Shown: positions 7,818-16,518 of the stretch, piece by piece
Layout of the letters: each line of letters starts with the position of its first letter
Numbering within the stretch: the first letter of the stretch is position 1
From: CBDCFV01 sp965216425
GTDB lineage: Bacteria > Chloroflexota > Dehalococcoidia > Lucifugimonadales > UBA3495
Length of the DNA: 64,000 nt
Assembly (NCBI GenBank): GCA_965216425.1
Contig: CBDCFV010000007.1
Span: 744,001 to 808,000, forward strand
Direction of reading: 5' to 3'
Program-made: the position numbers and the translations under genes
Notes under the pieces: generated by a model
The model's input: only the letters and a program-made list of their open reading frames with translations
The model's database searches: none
Told to the model about the DNA's origin: nothing

Positions 7818-8657
7818 ATGACTACCAGGTTGCCGCCGGGCCGCCCGATAGCTGTCGCGCCTCACATGACTCTTCCTGACCCTGGCGCTCCCGACGACTA
7901 TGAACCGCTACCCGACGCCATGAAGCAGGAACCCCATTTTACCGAAACGATGCAGGTGGTCAGAAGTTTCTTCTTGGGGCGCAACGCGGCCTTGGTCAGC
8001 GGCGACTCCCCTATCTATTACGTCGACGAAGAGGGAAATCAGCAGGTAGTACGGCCCGATTGCTACGTCGCGTTCAATGTGGACGAAGTAGCAATCCGGC
8101 GTCGCAACGGGTACTACTTGCGCGACGTGGGCCGGCCGCCGGACTTCGTTCTGGAGATTGCGTCCGAAAGCACCCATACAGAAGACACCGGGCGCAAACG
8201 GGAGCTTTACGCGAAGCTGGGCATTGGTGAATATTGGCGGTTCGATGACACCGGCGGCGAGTTCTACCCCTACCCGCTGGTAGGCGAACTGCTGGTAGAC
8301 GGCGAGTACCAGCCTATAAAAATGGAACAGAACGCCGAGGGTGTAATCTGGGGCCGTAGCCCGGCGCTGGGCTTGGACCTGTGTTGGCGCACCGGGTGGC
8401 TGCGGTTCTACGACCCCTTGACCATGTCATACCTCCGCAATCTGGTAGAGGCGGAAGCCGTCATAGATCTCGAGCAGGCCGCCCGTCGGAACGCAGAAGC
8501 TCTGGCCCAAGCGGCGGAAGCCCGCGCCAATGCCGAAGCCGCCGCCCGCCGGGAGGCCGAAGCATTGGCTACTGCGGCCGAGACGGCTCATGAGGCCGAC
8601 CGGGACAGAATACGCCTGCTTGAGGAAGAGTTGCGCCGTTTGCAATCGGAGAAATAA
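7818..8657 (+). CDS. Uma2-family (DUF820) endonuclease-like protein with coiled-coil tail
   Basis: The protein has 279 residues from ATG 7818, chosen because AGGAGG lies 6 bases before it (7806-7811). The Uma2 / PD-(D/E)xK-like core shows VRPDCYVAF, PPDFVLEIASEST and KRELYAKLGIGEYWRFD, matching the family's D...ExxS/K-like pattern. After about residue 210 comes a long Ala/Glu/Arg-rich segment (repeats of AEAARREAEAL) that must form a coiled coil. Uma2 proteins multiply in cyanobacteria and Chloroflexota and their function is unsettled. It lies between hisD and hisC, an unexpected place. Confidence 0.85.
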   Translation: MTTRLPPGRPIAVAPHMTLPDPGAPDDYEPLPDAMKQEPHFTETMQVVRSFFLGRNAALVSGDSPIYYVDEEGNQQVVRPDCYVAFNVDEVAIRRRNGYYLRDVGRPPDFVLEIASESTHTEDTGRKRELYAKLGIGEYWRFDDTGGEFYPYPLVGELLVDGEYQPIKMEQNAEGVIWGRSPALGLDLCWRTGWLRFYDPLTMSYLRNLVEAEAVIDLEQAARRNAEALAQAAEARANAEAAARREAEALATAAETAHEADRDRIRLLEEELRRLQSEK

Positions 8658-8698
8658 TCAACAGTCCAGTACACGCTTTGGACTGCGGGGTTGGTGTC

Positions 8699-9793
8699 AT
8701 GAATAAATCGAACGACGTCAAAGACTTGATGGTAAGTCATATCCAGGGCCTGAAGCCCTATCAGGGTGTAGACCCTGTGGAGGTCATCGCCGCAAGGGCC
8801 GGTGTTCCCCCTGAAAAAGTCATAAGGCTGAACGGCAACGAGAATCCCTATGGACCGTCGCCCAAGGTCACTGAGGCGCTGGGCGCCTTTCAGAACTACA
8901 ACCACTACCCCGACCCGGAGCAGCGTAGACTGCGTGAAGTCCTGTCCGATTATCTGAAGGTGCCATCCTCCCACATCGTGGCCGGCAACGGTTCCGATGA
9001 GTTGATCGACCTGTTGATGCGCATGTTCGTTGGCCCCGGCGAAAACATCATCATCCCCGCACCTACCTTCGGCATGTACGCCATATCCGCCGGTATCTGC
9101 GGCGGGGAAACCATATCCGTCGAGAGGGACGACGACTTTGAAATAGACGTTGAGGCTGTTGCCTTGGCGGTAACGTCTAAAAGCAAGGCCGTGTTCTTCG
9201 CGTCCCCAAACAACCCCACAGGCAACATCGCCACCGAAGCCCAGATTCGAGGCTTGCTCGAGACCGGCCTTCTAGTGGTAGTGGACGAGACCTACTACGA
9301 ATTTTGCGGCCATACGGTGCTCCCATTGGTGGACGAATATTCCAACCTGGTGGTGCTGCGCAGCTTCAGCAAATGGGCCGGCCTGGCTGGGCTACGGATA
9401 GGCTTGGGTGTGATGCAACCCCAACTGGCCGAAATCATGATGGCCGTCAAACCTCCTTACAACGTCAACCAAGCCGCCGAAGTCGCGTTGATGACCTCCT
9501 TGGAGGACAAGGAGTTGCTATTGGAGCGGGTCAGGACATTGGCGGATGAACGAGACCGTATGCTGGCTCTCCTTAGCGAAGTGCCGAACATCAAGGTCTG
9601 GCCCTCTCAAGCCAACTTCATCCTCATCCGCGTTCCTGAGGGACGCGGAGAAGAAATCTTTGAAGGAATGTGCAGCCGCGGCATCTTCCTGCGCTACTTC
9701 AGCACCCCCCAACTCAAAGATTGTATCCGCACCAGCGTGGGGATGCCCCACGAGACCGACGCCGTCGTTTCGGCGCTGGCCGACTTGGTTTAG
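8699..9793 (+). CDS. hisC: Histidinol-phosphate aminotransferase
   Basis: A fold-type I PLP aminotransferase of 364 residues that converts imidazole-acetol phosphate and glutamate to histidinol phosphate. It shows the substrate-contact segment RLNGNENPYGPSP, NGSDELIDLL, SPNNPTGN, VVDETYYEF and the Schiff-base lysine K225 in SFSKWAGLAGLRIG. ATG 8699 is preferred over the in-frame TTG 8678, which would add seven residues; neither has a strong Shine-Dalgarno. HisB follows after 11 bases. Confidence 0.95.
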   Translation: MNKSNDVKDLMVSHIQGLKPYQGVDPVEVIAARAGVPPEKVIRLNGNENPYGPSPKVTEALGAFQNYNHYPDPEQRRLREVLSDYLKVPSSHIVAGNGSDELIDLLMRMFVGPGENIIIPAPTFGMYAISAGICGGETISVERDDDFEIDVEAVALAVTSKSKAVFFASPNNPTGNIATEAQIRGLLETGLLVVVDETYYEFCGHTVLPLVDEYSNLVVLRSFSKWAGLAGLRIGLGVMQPQLAEIMMAVKPPYNVNQAAEVALMTSLEDKELLLERVRTLADERDRMLALLSEVPNIKVWPSQANFILIRVPEGRGEEIFEGMCSRGIFLRYFSTPQLKDCIRTSVGMPHETDAVVSALADLV

Positions 9794-9804
9794 GGTTTGC
9801 CGAA

Positions 9805-10443
9805 TTGACTAATCAAATCACCCCTACCGGTCAAATCGCTCCACTCGAGCCGCGGGTAGCGTCACTGGAACGCCAGACCGGCGAGACCAGCATCGCCGTT
9901 ACCTTCTGCTTGGACGGCCAAGGCAAGTACGACGTGGACACTGGCAACGGGTTTCTGGACCACATGGTAAACCAACTGGCGCGGCACGGTCTGTTTGACA
10001 TAACAGTGCGCGCCCGGGGCGACGTCCACGTTGGCTGGCACCATCTGGTCGAAGACGTGGGCATCATGCTGGGACGGACTTTCCGTCAGGCTTTGGGCGA
10101 CGCCCGGGGAATCCGGCGCATGGGCCACGCGCTGGTTCCCCTCGACGAGACACTGGCCATGGTCGCCTTGGACTGTAGTGGAAGAAGCTACGCCATCGTG
10201 GACACTGGGCTTAACGGCGCAATGGTAGAGACCCTGTCCGGAGACCTCATCGGCCATTTGTTGGAGTCCTTCGCCATAGAAGGACAGATCAACCTCCACG
10301 CCAAGATACTGGCCGGAGTCAGCCCCCACCACAAAGCCGAGGCCTTGTTCAAAGCCTTGGCCCGTGCCCTGCGGGACGCAGTAGAACTGGACCCTCGCGC
10401 CCCGCAAAACATCCCCAGCACCAAGGGCACCATCAGCGACTAG
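9805..10443 (+). CDS. hisB: Imidazoleglycerol-phosphate dehydratase
   Basis: A monofunctional HisB of 212 residues that dehydrates imidazole-glycerol phosphate with two Mn ions. The metal-binding His motifs are present: GFLDHMVNQLARHG, GWHHLVEDVGI, HLLESFAIEGQINLH and SPHHKAEALFKALARAL. The usual HHTxED is HHLVED here. The start is TTG 9805, directly after hisC and near the expected N-terminus; no in-frame ATG is nearby. It is the last his gene here; hisH, hisA, hisF and hisI are not in the window. Confidence 0.93.
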   Translation: MTNQITPTGQIAPLEPRVASLERQTGETSIAVTFCLDGQGKYDVDTGNGFLDHMVNQLARHGLFDITVRARGDVHVGWHHLVEDVGIMLGRTFRQALGDARGIRRMGHALVPLDETLAMVALDCSGRSYAIVDTGLNGAMVETLSGDLIGHLLESFAIEGQINLHAKILAGVSPHHKAEALFKALARALRDAVELDPRAPQNIPSTKGTISD

Positions 10444-10572
10444 ACCTCCTTGACGCCTTTCCCGTCATTCCCGCGCATTTCCCGTCATTCCCGCGCAGGC
10501 GGGAATCCATATCCCTCGGCCATCTACCAATGGGTGTCAAGCGAGGCCAGTTTATTCTGAGACAGTTTCTTA
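10444..10572. repeat. Miniature element, family B, copy 2 (inverted)
   Basis: Read on the minus strand, the element begins TAAGAAACTGTCTCAG exactly at the stop codon of the enoyl-CoA hydratase gene. It contains a full palindrome (10483-10510) and a partial one (10463-10476, GTCATTCCCGCGC). It separates convergent hisB and the hydratase gene. Confidence 0.6.
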
Positions 10573-11346
10573 AATCTGCCTTCCCTTACGGGCGATAAAC
10601 TCCGGGAAAGCCTGCTCCACTCCGTAACCCTTCGCCACGTTGGTAGTGTAGTCCCGCTCGTTTTCCCACATCTGCCGCATGTCGGCGGCTTTGTCCTGAA
10701 GCAATATTTGTTTAATGCCGATGACCGACTCTGGCCGGTGGCCCGCGATCGTGGCCGCGATCTCCATGGTCTTGGCCCGCAACTCTGCCGACGGCACCAA
10801 GTGGTTCAATAACCCCACGCGGTGGGCCTCCTCCGCCTCAACGACGCGGCCGGTGAACAGCAACTCCTTGGCGGTGGGCCAACCCACCTGGTTGGTCAAC
10901 GTCCAAGTGCTGTTGATGCGCCCGTAGGCCACCGCCAGGAAGCGGAACTTGGTGTTTTCACATCCCACTCGCATGTCCAAGCATGAGGCCAGCACACCGC
11001 CGCCGCCGTAGGCCAGCCCGTTCATCATCCCGATTACCGGCTTGGGCGAGGCGGCAATATCGTACATCTGCTGGCTGTAGTGGGCCGAATTAGCTTCCCG
11101 CAGCTCCTCTGTAAGTTCCACCGCATCCGCCCGCTGTTCGTGGATGTCGCCACCCGCGGAAAAAGCCCGCTCCCCGGCCCCGGTGATGACGATACAGCCT
11201 ACACCGTCGTTGGCGTTGGCCTCCATGACCGCGTGGTGCAACTCGTCATTCAGCTTGTGGTTCATCGCGTTCAGAACCTCCGGGCGGTTCATAGTAATGA
11301 CCGCCACCCGGTCCTCGATCTCTACCAGAATATGCTCATAGTCCAT
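10570..11346 (-). CDS. Enoyl-CoA hydratase/isomerase family protein
   Basis: The 258-residue crotonase-fold protein shows ITMNRPEVLNAMN, the oxyanion-hole segments AFSAGGD and NGLAYGGGGVLA, and C-terminal segments typical for the family. It probably hydrates or isomerises a CoA-bound acid. The usual catalytic Glu of hydratases after the second oxyanion loop is not obvious (LDMRVGCENTKFRFLAVAYGRI), so an isomerase, hydrolase or decarboxylase activity is possible. The stop codon TAA coincides with the end of a family B miniature element. Confidence 0.88.
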   Translation of the reverse strand: MDYEHILVEIEDRVAVITMNRPEVLNAMNHKLNDELHHAVMEANANDGVGCIVITGAGERAFSAGGDIHEQRADAVELTEELREANSAHYSQQMYDIAASPKPVIGMMNGLAYGGGGVLASCLDMRVGCENTKFRFLAVAYGRINSTWTLTNQVGWPTAKELLFTGRVVEAEEAHRVGLLNHLVPSAELRAKTMEIAATIAGHRPESVIGIKQILLQDKAADMRQMWENERDYTTNVAKGYGVEQAFPEFIARKGRQI

Positions 11347-11400
11347 GTGAAGAAATCCTCCACCGGCAACGCCTGGCGATTAGCCGGCCATAGTTAACGT

Positions 11401-11458
11401 CGTCCCGCCACGTATCCCGCCACGTATCCCGCCACGTATCCCGCCACGTATCCCGCCA
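11401..11458. repeat. Tandem 12-bp repeat
   Basis: A degenerate first unit (CGTCCCGCCA) is followed by four perfect copies of CGTATCCCGCCA (11411-11458). It lies upstream of two divergent genes. The rest of 11347-11657 shows nothing recognisable apart from the Shine-Dalgarno of the next gene. Confidence 0.95.
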
Positions 11459-11657
11459 ACTGATTGTATGTAGCCGCCGCCGGAACGTCAATTTCCTCTT
11501 TTCACTCCATAGTTCGCAGAGCCTTCTTTTGGAATAACCGGGAACAAAAACTTTGCGTGCCATTCGATCTCTATGGTAAAACTCTCACCTGCCCACCCAA
11601 AGTCAAGGCCGCCTGGTATGTTAAACTGCAAGTCGATCTTCCCAGGAGGTGCCGCAA

Positions 11658-13352
11658 GTGCCCGACCCGACTAAAGCCGGCGAAGCCGTCGTTGAACTGC
11701 TCCGACAGGAAGGTGTTTCCCACATTTTCGGGATAGTCGGCTCCTCCTTCCTCGACATACTCGATCCTCTGTACGACAGAGACGACCTGAAATTCATCGG
11801 CGTTCGCCATGAGCAGGGGGCGGCGTTGATGGCCGACGGCTTCAGCCGCATATCCGGCGCTCCCAGCGTCTGCCTTGCCACCAACGGCCCCGGCGTCCTG
11901 AACCTCACCTACGGCATTGGTTCCGCCTACGTGGCCCATTCCCCGGTGGTCGTGCTGGCGCCCTCAGCATCGAGGGAACACCAGGGTCGCGACTCCACTC
12001 AGGAATTCGACCAGGTTGCGTTATTCAAGCCCATCACCAAGGCCGCGTTTCCGATAAACAAAATCGAACGTCTGCCCGACGCCTTGAGACATGCCTTTCG
12101 CGTCGCCACTTCCGGCAAGATGGGGCCTGTGTTGCTGGACATTCCCAGGGACCTCCTCCCCGGCGGTGAAGTGGACCTGGAGCTATTGCCCCCCGAAACC
12201 TACCGCTCCGGGCAAACTCGCAACCGGGGCGACCGTGACCTCATCGACAAAGCGGTAACCCAGTTATTGGCGGCGGAGCGACCCGTAATCGTGGCCGGTG
12301 GCGGCGTCCAGTGGAGCAACGCAGCCGACGAGGTGGGTGAAGCCGCACGGCTGGTCGGCGCAGCCATCGTTACCTCCTATGGTCGGGCGGACGCCGTTCC
12401 CAGCAACCATCCCTACTTCCTTGGCCACTTGGGACGGCTGGGGTCGGTGGAAGGAATAGAGGCGGTACGCCAAGCCGACGTCATACTGGCGGTTGGCACC
12501 CGTTTGAGCCAGTCCACCACCTTCTACGACAACCGCTTCATCCCCGCAGACGCACGGATAATACAGATAGAAATCGATCCAGAGGAGTTGGGTCGCAATT
12601 ATCCATTGGCAGTAGGCATCGAGGGCGACGCCAAGGCGGTTATGCAGGGGCTGCTGGACCAACTCCGGCAGGTCGAACCCCGGCCCAACCAGCAGTGGGT
12701 CAGTGAAATCGGCGACTGGCGCGCGCGCCGCGCTCAACGGCTGGAGGACGAAGGCAGGCTGAGCGACTTGCCGATGAAGCCCCAGAGAGTGTACGCCGAG
12801 TTGCGGCGGGTGATGCCCGAGGATGCCATCATCGCCTTGGATGCCGGCCTCGCTCCAAACTTCGGCCAGGACCGCCTCAACTTCTATCATCCGCGCAGCC
12901 TTATAACGTCCTTGGACCTTGGCGGGCTGGGATTCAGCTTCCCCGCTTCCCTTGGGGCCAAGTTTGCCGCCCCAGACCGGCCCGTGGTCAACTTCAACGG
13001 CGACGGCGGCTTCCTCTTCAACGCCCAGGAGTTCGAGACCGCGGTACGTTATGGGTTGAAGGTAGTTACGGTGATAATGAACAACAACTGTTGGGGGTCC
13101 GAAAAAGCGTACCAGCGTTACGCCTTTAACGAGCGCTATGTGGGCGCCGACACCAACAATCCTCGTTTCGACGCCTACGCCGAACTCTTCGGCGGCAAGG
13201 GCTTTTACGTAGAACGCCCTGAGGACGTCGGCGATGCCTTCCTTGAGGCCCTCAAGGTCGATGGTCCCAGCATCATCGAAATTCCCACTGACCCGGACGA
13301 GATGCCACGGCCCGCCCGGCTGTCAGACGTGCAAGCTCCGCCGAACGCATAG
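11658..13352 (+). CDS. Thiamine-diphosphate-dependent enzyme, acetolactate-synthase-like large subunit
   Basis: The product has 564 residues from GTG 11658, chosen because AGGAGG (11644-11649) lies 8 bases upstream; GTG 11649 would overlap that site. The three ThDP-enzyme domains are in order: N-terminal Pyr domain with the cofactor-activating E52 (RHEQGAALMADGFSR), central domain, and C-terminal PP domain with the GDG...NN motif (G448DG, then IMNNNCWGS). The AYVAHSPVVVLAP segment resembles sulfoacetaldehyde acetyltransferase and acetolactate-synthase relatives. No small regulatory subunit is adjacent, so a catabolic decarboxylase or ligase is more likely than branched-chain synthesis. Confidence 0.85.
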   Translation: MPDPTKAGEAVVELLRQEGVSHIFGIVGSSFLDILDPLYDRDDLKFIGVRHEQGAALMADGFSRISGAPSVCLATNGPGVLNLTYGIGSAYVAHSPVVVLAPSASREHQGRDSTQEFDQVALFKPITKAAFPINKIERLPDALRHAFRVATSGKMGPVLLDIPRDLLPGGEVDLELLPPETYRSGQTRNRGDRDLIDKAVTQLLAAERPVIVAGGGVQWSNAADEVGEAARLVGAAIVTSYGRADAVPSNHPYFLGHLGRLGSVEGIEAVRQADVILAVGTRLSQSTTFYDNRFIPADARIIQIEIDPEELGRNYPLAVGIEGDAKAVMQGLLDQLRQVEPRPNQQWVSEIGDWRARRAQRLEDEGRLSDLPMKPQRVYAELRRVMPEDAIIALDAGLAPNFGQDRLNFYHPRSLITSLDLGGLGFSFPASLGAKFAAPDRPVVNFNGDGGFLFNAQEFETAVRYGLKVVTVIMNNNCWGSEKAYQRYAFNERYVGADTNNPRFDAYAELFGGKGFYVERPEDVGDAFLEALKVDGPSIIEIPTDPDEMPRPARLSDVQAPPNA

Positions 13353-13407
13353 CCATACGCCCGGCGATATCCTCACAGCCCTTTTAGCTGTTTTATCGGA
13401 GGGGTAG

Positions 13408-14166
13408 TTGACTAACCATATCAGCATCGGAGTTATCGGCGACTTCAACTCTGAGTTGGAGTCTCACCACGCAACCAACGACGCGCTGCGCCACTCTGCT
13501 CAGAGCATAGGTGCGTCCGTAGACGTGGATTGGCTCCCCACGGCGTCATTCGTTGGTCTTGGTTGCGAGCGGGCAGCCAAAGGCGCCGACGGCCTTCTGG
13601 CGTCGCCGGGCGGCCCATACCAAAGCCCCAACGGCGTCCTGGAAGCTATCCGCTTTGCGAGGGAGCGAGGACTAGCCTTTCTGGGAACTTGAAACGGCTT
13701 CCAACATGCTCTGTTAGAGTATGCAAGGAACATCGCCGGACTGGCAGCCGCTGGCTACGGCGAAAATGACACTGACTCGGCGATAGAGTTAATCTCGCCC
13801 GTTTCATGTCCTGTGCCCGACCGTTCTCCCGGAGCGCGGGCGCTGTCCGGATACTTGAATATCAATGTAACCCCCGGCACCATCGCCCACCGCATCTACG
13901 AAAAACCGGTGGTGGAAGAAAGTTACTCCTGCAACTTCGAACTGAACCCGCTGTACGAGTCTTCAATCACGGTAAACGGGTTGACGGTCTCGGGCCGGGG
14001 CGATGATGGAGAAGCCCGGATCTTGGAGTTGGCCGGGCATCCATTCTTCTTTGCGACTCTTTTCCGCCCGCAACTCGCGTCGTCCGAGGAACGGCCTCAC
14101 CCCTTGGTGACCGCCTACCTGAGCGCGGCGTTGAAGGCGAAAACCGCCAACGCGGCCGTTGGCTGA
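13408..14166 (+). CDS. Probable selenoprotein related to the CTP-synthase amidotransferase domain (in-frame TGA 13690-13692)
   Basis: One reading frame runs from TTG 13408 (GGAGG at 13398-13402) to TGA 14164-14166, broken only by TGA at codon 95. Both sides belong to one class-I glutamine-amidotransferase-like protein: GVIGDFNSELESHHATN and GLLASPGGPYQSPNGV upstream, NGFQHALLEYARN downstream. The TGA falls exactly where the family has its nucleophile (GxCxGxQ; here FLGT-TGA-NGFQ), and a SECIS-like hairpin follows. It is read as selenocysteine, giving 252 residues. The catalytic HPE of amidotransferases is R220-P-Q222, so glutaminase activity is not expected. I recall a database family of CTP-synthase C-terminal-related (seleno)proteins of unknown function. 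A nonsense mutation is the alternative. Confidence 0.8.
13699..13730 (+). promoter_or_regulatory. SECIS-like hairpin
   Basis: A 7-bp stem CATGCTC / GAGTATG (13705-13711 with 13717-13723, one G-U pair) is capped by the loop TGTTA. It is extended across a small internal loop by TTCC / GGAA (13699-13702 with 13727-13730). The loop starts 20 bases after the TGA and has G in its second position; both fit bacterial SECIS elements. Confidence 0.7.
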
Positions 14167-14300
14167 TAGACTATCTCGAATCTTTGCGCAGTATCCCGCC
14201 CGTTATTCCCGCGCAGGCGGGAATCTATCTGTTTTCCGGTCATCGACGCAAGGATATCAGCGGGACCGGTTGGTCTTGATCCAGGTTCTAAGGCAAAATG
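14164..14300. repeat. Miniature element, family B, copy 3
   Basis: TGATAGACTATCTCG starts at the stop codon of the selenoprotein gene. A full palindrome (14201-14229) follows, then the family motif ATCAGCGGGACCGGTTGGT. The far end is diverged. Confidence 0.55.
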
Positions 14301-14344
14301 ACAACGGGGTCCAAGAAAAAGGTCGGGCATAAGGTTAAAAGCCA

Positions 14345-14695
14345 ATGGCAATGGAAGAAGCAGTCTTACCTGTAGAAATAGCCTTGGATGGCAACGCCAT
14401 AGTCATCCTGTGGGACGACGGCCATCGCAGCATCTACCCTCACCGGTTCCTCCGGCTCCGTTGCCAGTGCGCGACGTGCGTCGACGAAATGACCGGCAAC
14501 CCACGGCTGGACCCGGATTCAGTGCCCTCGGACGTTCTGGCGGTGGACCACCTCCCCGTGGGCAACTACGCCTACCAGTTCCTATGGAGCGACACCCATT
14601 ACACCGGCATTTACCCCTTCCGGTTCCTGCGCTCCATCTGTACATGCATCCAGTGCAACACTGCCAGGGCCGCGGCAGAAGAATCCGCTGGCTAG
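14345..14695 (+). CDS. DUF971 (gamma-butyrobetaine hydroxylase-like N-terminal domain) protein
   Basis: The 116-residue protein shows the DUF971 pattern: LWDDGHRSIYPHRFLRLRC followed by QCATC, then WSDTHYTGIYPFRFLRSIC and CIQC at the end. The paired cysteines suggest metal binding. The same domain occurs beside Mrp/ApbC-type ATPases and at the N-terminus of carnitine hydroxylases; alone, its function is unknown. It stands alone, convergent with fmdB. ATG 14345 and the second ATG 14351 are both possible starts. Confidence 0.85.
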   Translation: MAMEEAVLPVEIALDGNAIVILWDDGHRSIYPHRFLRLRCQCATCVDEMTGNPRLDPDSVPSDVLAVDHLPVGNYAYQFLWSDTHYTGIYPFRFLRSICTCIQCNTARAAAEESAG

Positions 14696-14736
14696 CCCTG
14701 GGCCTTGGTTATACTATCGGTTGGGCCGACAGCGCT

Positions 14737-14985
14737 TCAGGAAACTTGGCTGTCGCCGGAAGCCGCCGATGAACCACTCCGGTTATGCGTGCGCAGGGGC
14801 TTGGTCTTGGTAGGCTTTAGATGGGGTGCAGTAAAAGAATTGGACTTGAAGGAGAAGGTAGAGAGTTGCCGTTGACCGGGTTGGCCGCATGTCCCGCAAG
14901 CCACGGTGTCGTTCATCCTCGATACGGGAAGAATCATCTCAAATTCGGCGTCGCACTGGGCGCAATAGAACTCGTAAATAGGCAT
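14737..14985 (-). CDS. FmdB-type zinc-ribbon protein
   Basis: The 82-residue protein starts MPIYEFYCAQCDAEFE and continues VACGTCGQPGQRQLS, giving two CxxC knuckles of a zinc ribbon as in the FmdB putative regulatory family. The tail from about residue 45 is basic and probably disordered. ATG 14985 is preferred because AGGAG lies about 6 bases upstream; the longer TTG start (14991) is less likely. Function is unknown; often near amide or nucleic-acid metabolism genes. Confidence 0.88.
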   Translation of the reverse strand: MPIYEFYCAQCDAEFEMILPVSRMNDTVACGTCGQPGQRQLSTFSFKSNSFTAPHLKPTKTKPLRTHNRSGSSAASGDSQVS

Positions 14986-15154
14986 GGCCAACTCCTGCTG
15001 TCAGGTCTCTATTTGTCGCCTGCGGCCCAAACCAAAATCAGGCGCTTCGGCCTGACTGCCGCGGGCCGGCGACTGTCTTAAACCAGAATATCATCCTTGT
15101 AACAGGTGGGGCAAACTCACCCGCGGGTAACTAAAAACGGTTGGAGCGCCGAGG

Positions 15155-15241
15155 TTGTCGGAATCAGGATTTACCGGATTTCAGGGATAGCGTCAATTCA
15201 TCCTGATAATCCCTTAATCCTGAAAATCCTGATTCCGACAA
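15155..15241. repeat. 87-bp element with 18-bp inverted ends
   Basis: TTGTCGGAATCAGGATTT at 15155 is repeated in inverted form (AAATCCTGATTCCGACAA) ending at 15241. The interior contains related CAGG/CCTGA words, giving one long imperfect hairpin. A similar CAGGATTTTCAGGATTATAGG stretch (cited in part) is at 61382-61410. The remaining bases of 14986-15356 carry nothing I recognise. Confidence 0.75.
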
Positions 15242-15356
15242 TAATTGAGAGGACTTCCAAGGCTGACCACCCCGGTTCCAGTCACTCCCAACCTGAACAA
15301 GGGTTCTCTCAGCCCCAGCGTATATACACGAAACATTCTAATTAGAGGTCGAACAA

Positions 15357-16481
15357 ATGGTGGAAACCAGTGACGTTGTCATAGTCGGCGGCGGTGTGGC
15401 CGGTTGCGCGGTCGCCTATTATCTCGGTTTGGCCGGAGTCAAAGCCACCATCATCGAACGGGAGGGCTTGGGGACGCAAGCATCCGGGTACTCTGCCGGC
15501 GGCTTGAACCCCATCCAGGGGCTGGGCATTCCCGGCCCTTTGAGTGGCTTGTCAATGGAGTCTTACCGGATGCACTTGGACCTGTGGGGCGTCCTCAAGG
15601 ATAAGACCGGCATAGACTACGACGGGCGAATCACCTCTCTGTTGCAAGTCGCTTTCGACGAGGCCGATCTCTTGGGATTGGAAGAGACCATTGAACTCTT
15701 CTCCGCAACCGATGGGTTCGACGCCCACTGGTTGGACTCCGGCGAAGTGTCGGACCTTGAGCCTAGAATCGGTCCCGGCGTTGTCGGCGGGGTTTATGCC
15801 AGGGGCAACGCCGCCCTCGACAGCTACAAGTACACCATCGCCCTCGGCCAAGCGGCAGAGCAAATGGGCGCCGGCGTTCGCTTGGGCACTGTGCGCCTGC
15901 TGGAACGGGACCATGGCCGCGTCACCGGGGTTGTGCTGAACGACGGCGTAATATCCTGCGGCCAAGTGGTCCTCGCTATGGGCCCTTGGTCACGGCAAGC
16001 GGAACGGTGGTTGGATACCTACATCCCCGTGGACCCGCTGAAAGGGGAAATCCTCCGCTTGCAGTTGTCCGGACCCGCATTGCCCCACGACATTTCGGGC
16101 GGCGGCGGTTCCCTGTACTCCAAGCCCGACGGCCTTGTGTGGTGCGGTGCGACCGAGGAGTGGCGCGGCTTCGACAAAGAGACCAGCGAGTCAGCCCGTC
16201 TATCCCTCCTGGAAAGAGCAACAAGGCTCATACCTGACGTGGCGGATGCCCGCATTGTCCAACAAACGGCCTGCTTGCGTCCCGTCACCCCCGATTGGCT
16301 GCCTTGCATTGGGAAATTACCGGAGTGGGAAAACGTCTACCTGGCCACCGGCGCGGGCAAGAAGGGAGTTTTGTTGAGCCCCGGGATAGGCAAGGCCGTA
16401 GCCGACCTCATGGTGGACGGCGAGACCGGGCTATCTATTGACGGGTTCAGTCCCTCGCGGTTCGACCCTATGCCTGCATAG
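15357..16481 (+). CDS. FAD-dependent oxidoreductase, DAO family
   Basis: The 374-residue protein starts with a Rossmann FAD site (DVVIVGGGVAGCAVAYYLGLAG) and ends with the family's second nucleotide contact (YLATGAGKKGVLLSPGIGKAVADL, cited in part). The middle resembles glycine/sarcosine oxidase and D-amino-acid dehydrogenase relatives (PVDPLKGEILRL, LRPVTPDWLPCIG). It probably oxidises an amine or N-methyl amino acid. ATG 15357 follows a weak GAGG. It is followed at 37 bases by the cyclophilin-like gene. Confidence 0.9.
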   Translation: MVETSDVVIVGGGVAGCAVAYYLGLAGVKATIIEREGLGTQASGYSAGGLNPIQGLGIPGPLSGLSMESYRMHLDLWGVLKDKTGIDYDGRITSLLQVAFDEADLLGLEETIELFSATDGFDAHWLDSGEVSDLEPRIGPGVVGGVYARGNAALDSYKYTIALGQAAEQMGAGVRLGTVRLLERDHGRVTGVVLNDGVISCGQVVLAMGPWSRQAERWLDTYIPVDPLKGEILRLQLSGPALPHDISGGGGSLYSKPDGLVWCGATEEWRGFDKETSESARLSLLERATRLIPDVADARIVQQTACLRPVTPDWLPCIGKLPEWENVYLATGAGKKGVLLSPGIGKAVADLMVDGETGLSIDGFSPSRFDPMPA

Positions 16482-16518
16482 ACCTCAGCAACACTCGCGA
16501 TAACACAGTGGACATCTC

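Noticed and set aside
11401..11458. Short tandem array as a possible CRISPR
   Set aside because: The 12-bp units are contiguous with no spacers and no cas gene is in the window.
13408..13692. Separate short gene ending at 13692 and a second gene starting at 13813
   Set aside because: Both lie in the same frame and form one continuous amidotransferase-like protein across a single TGA.
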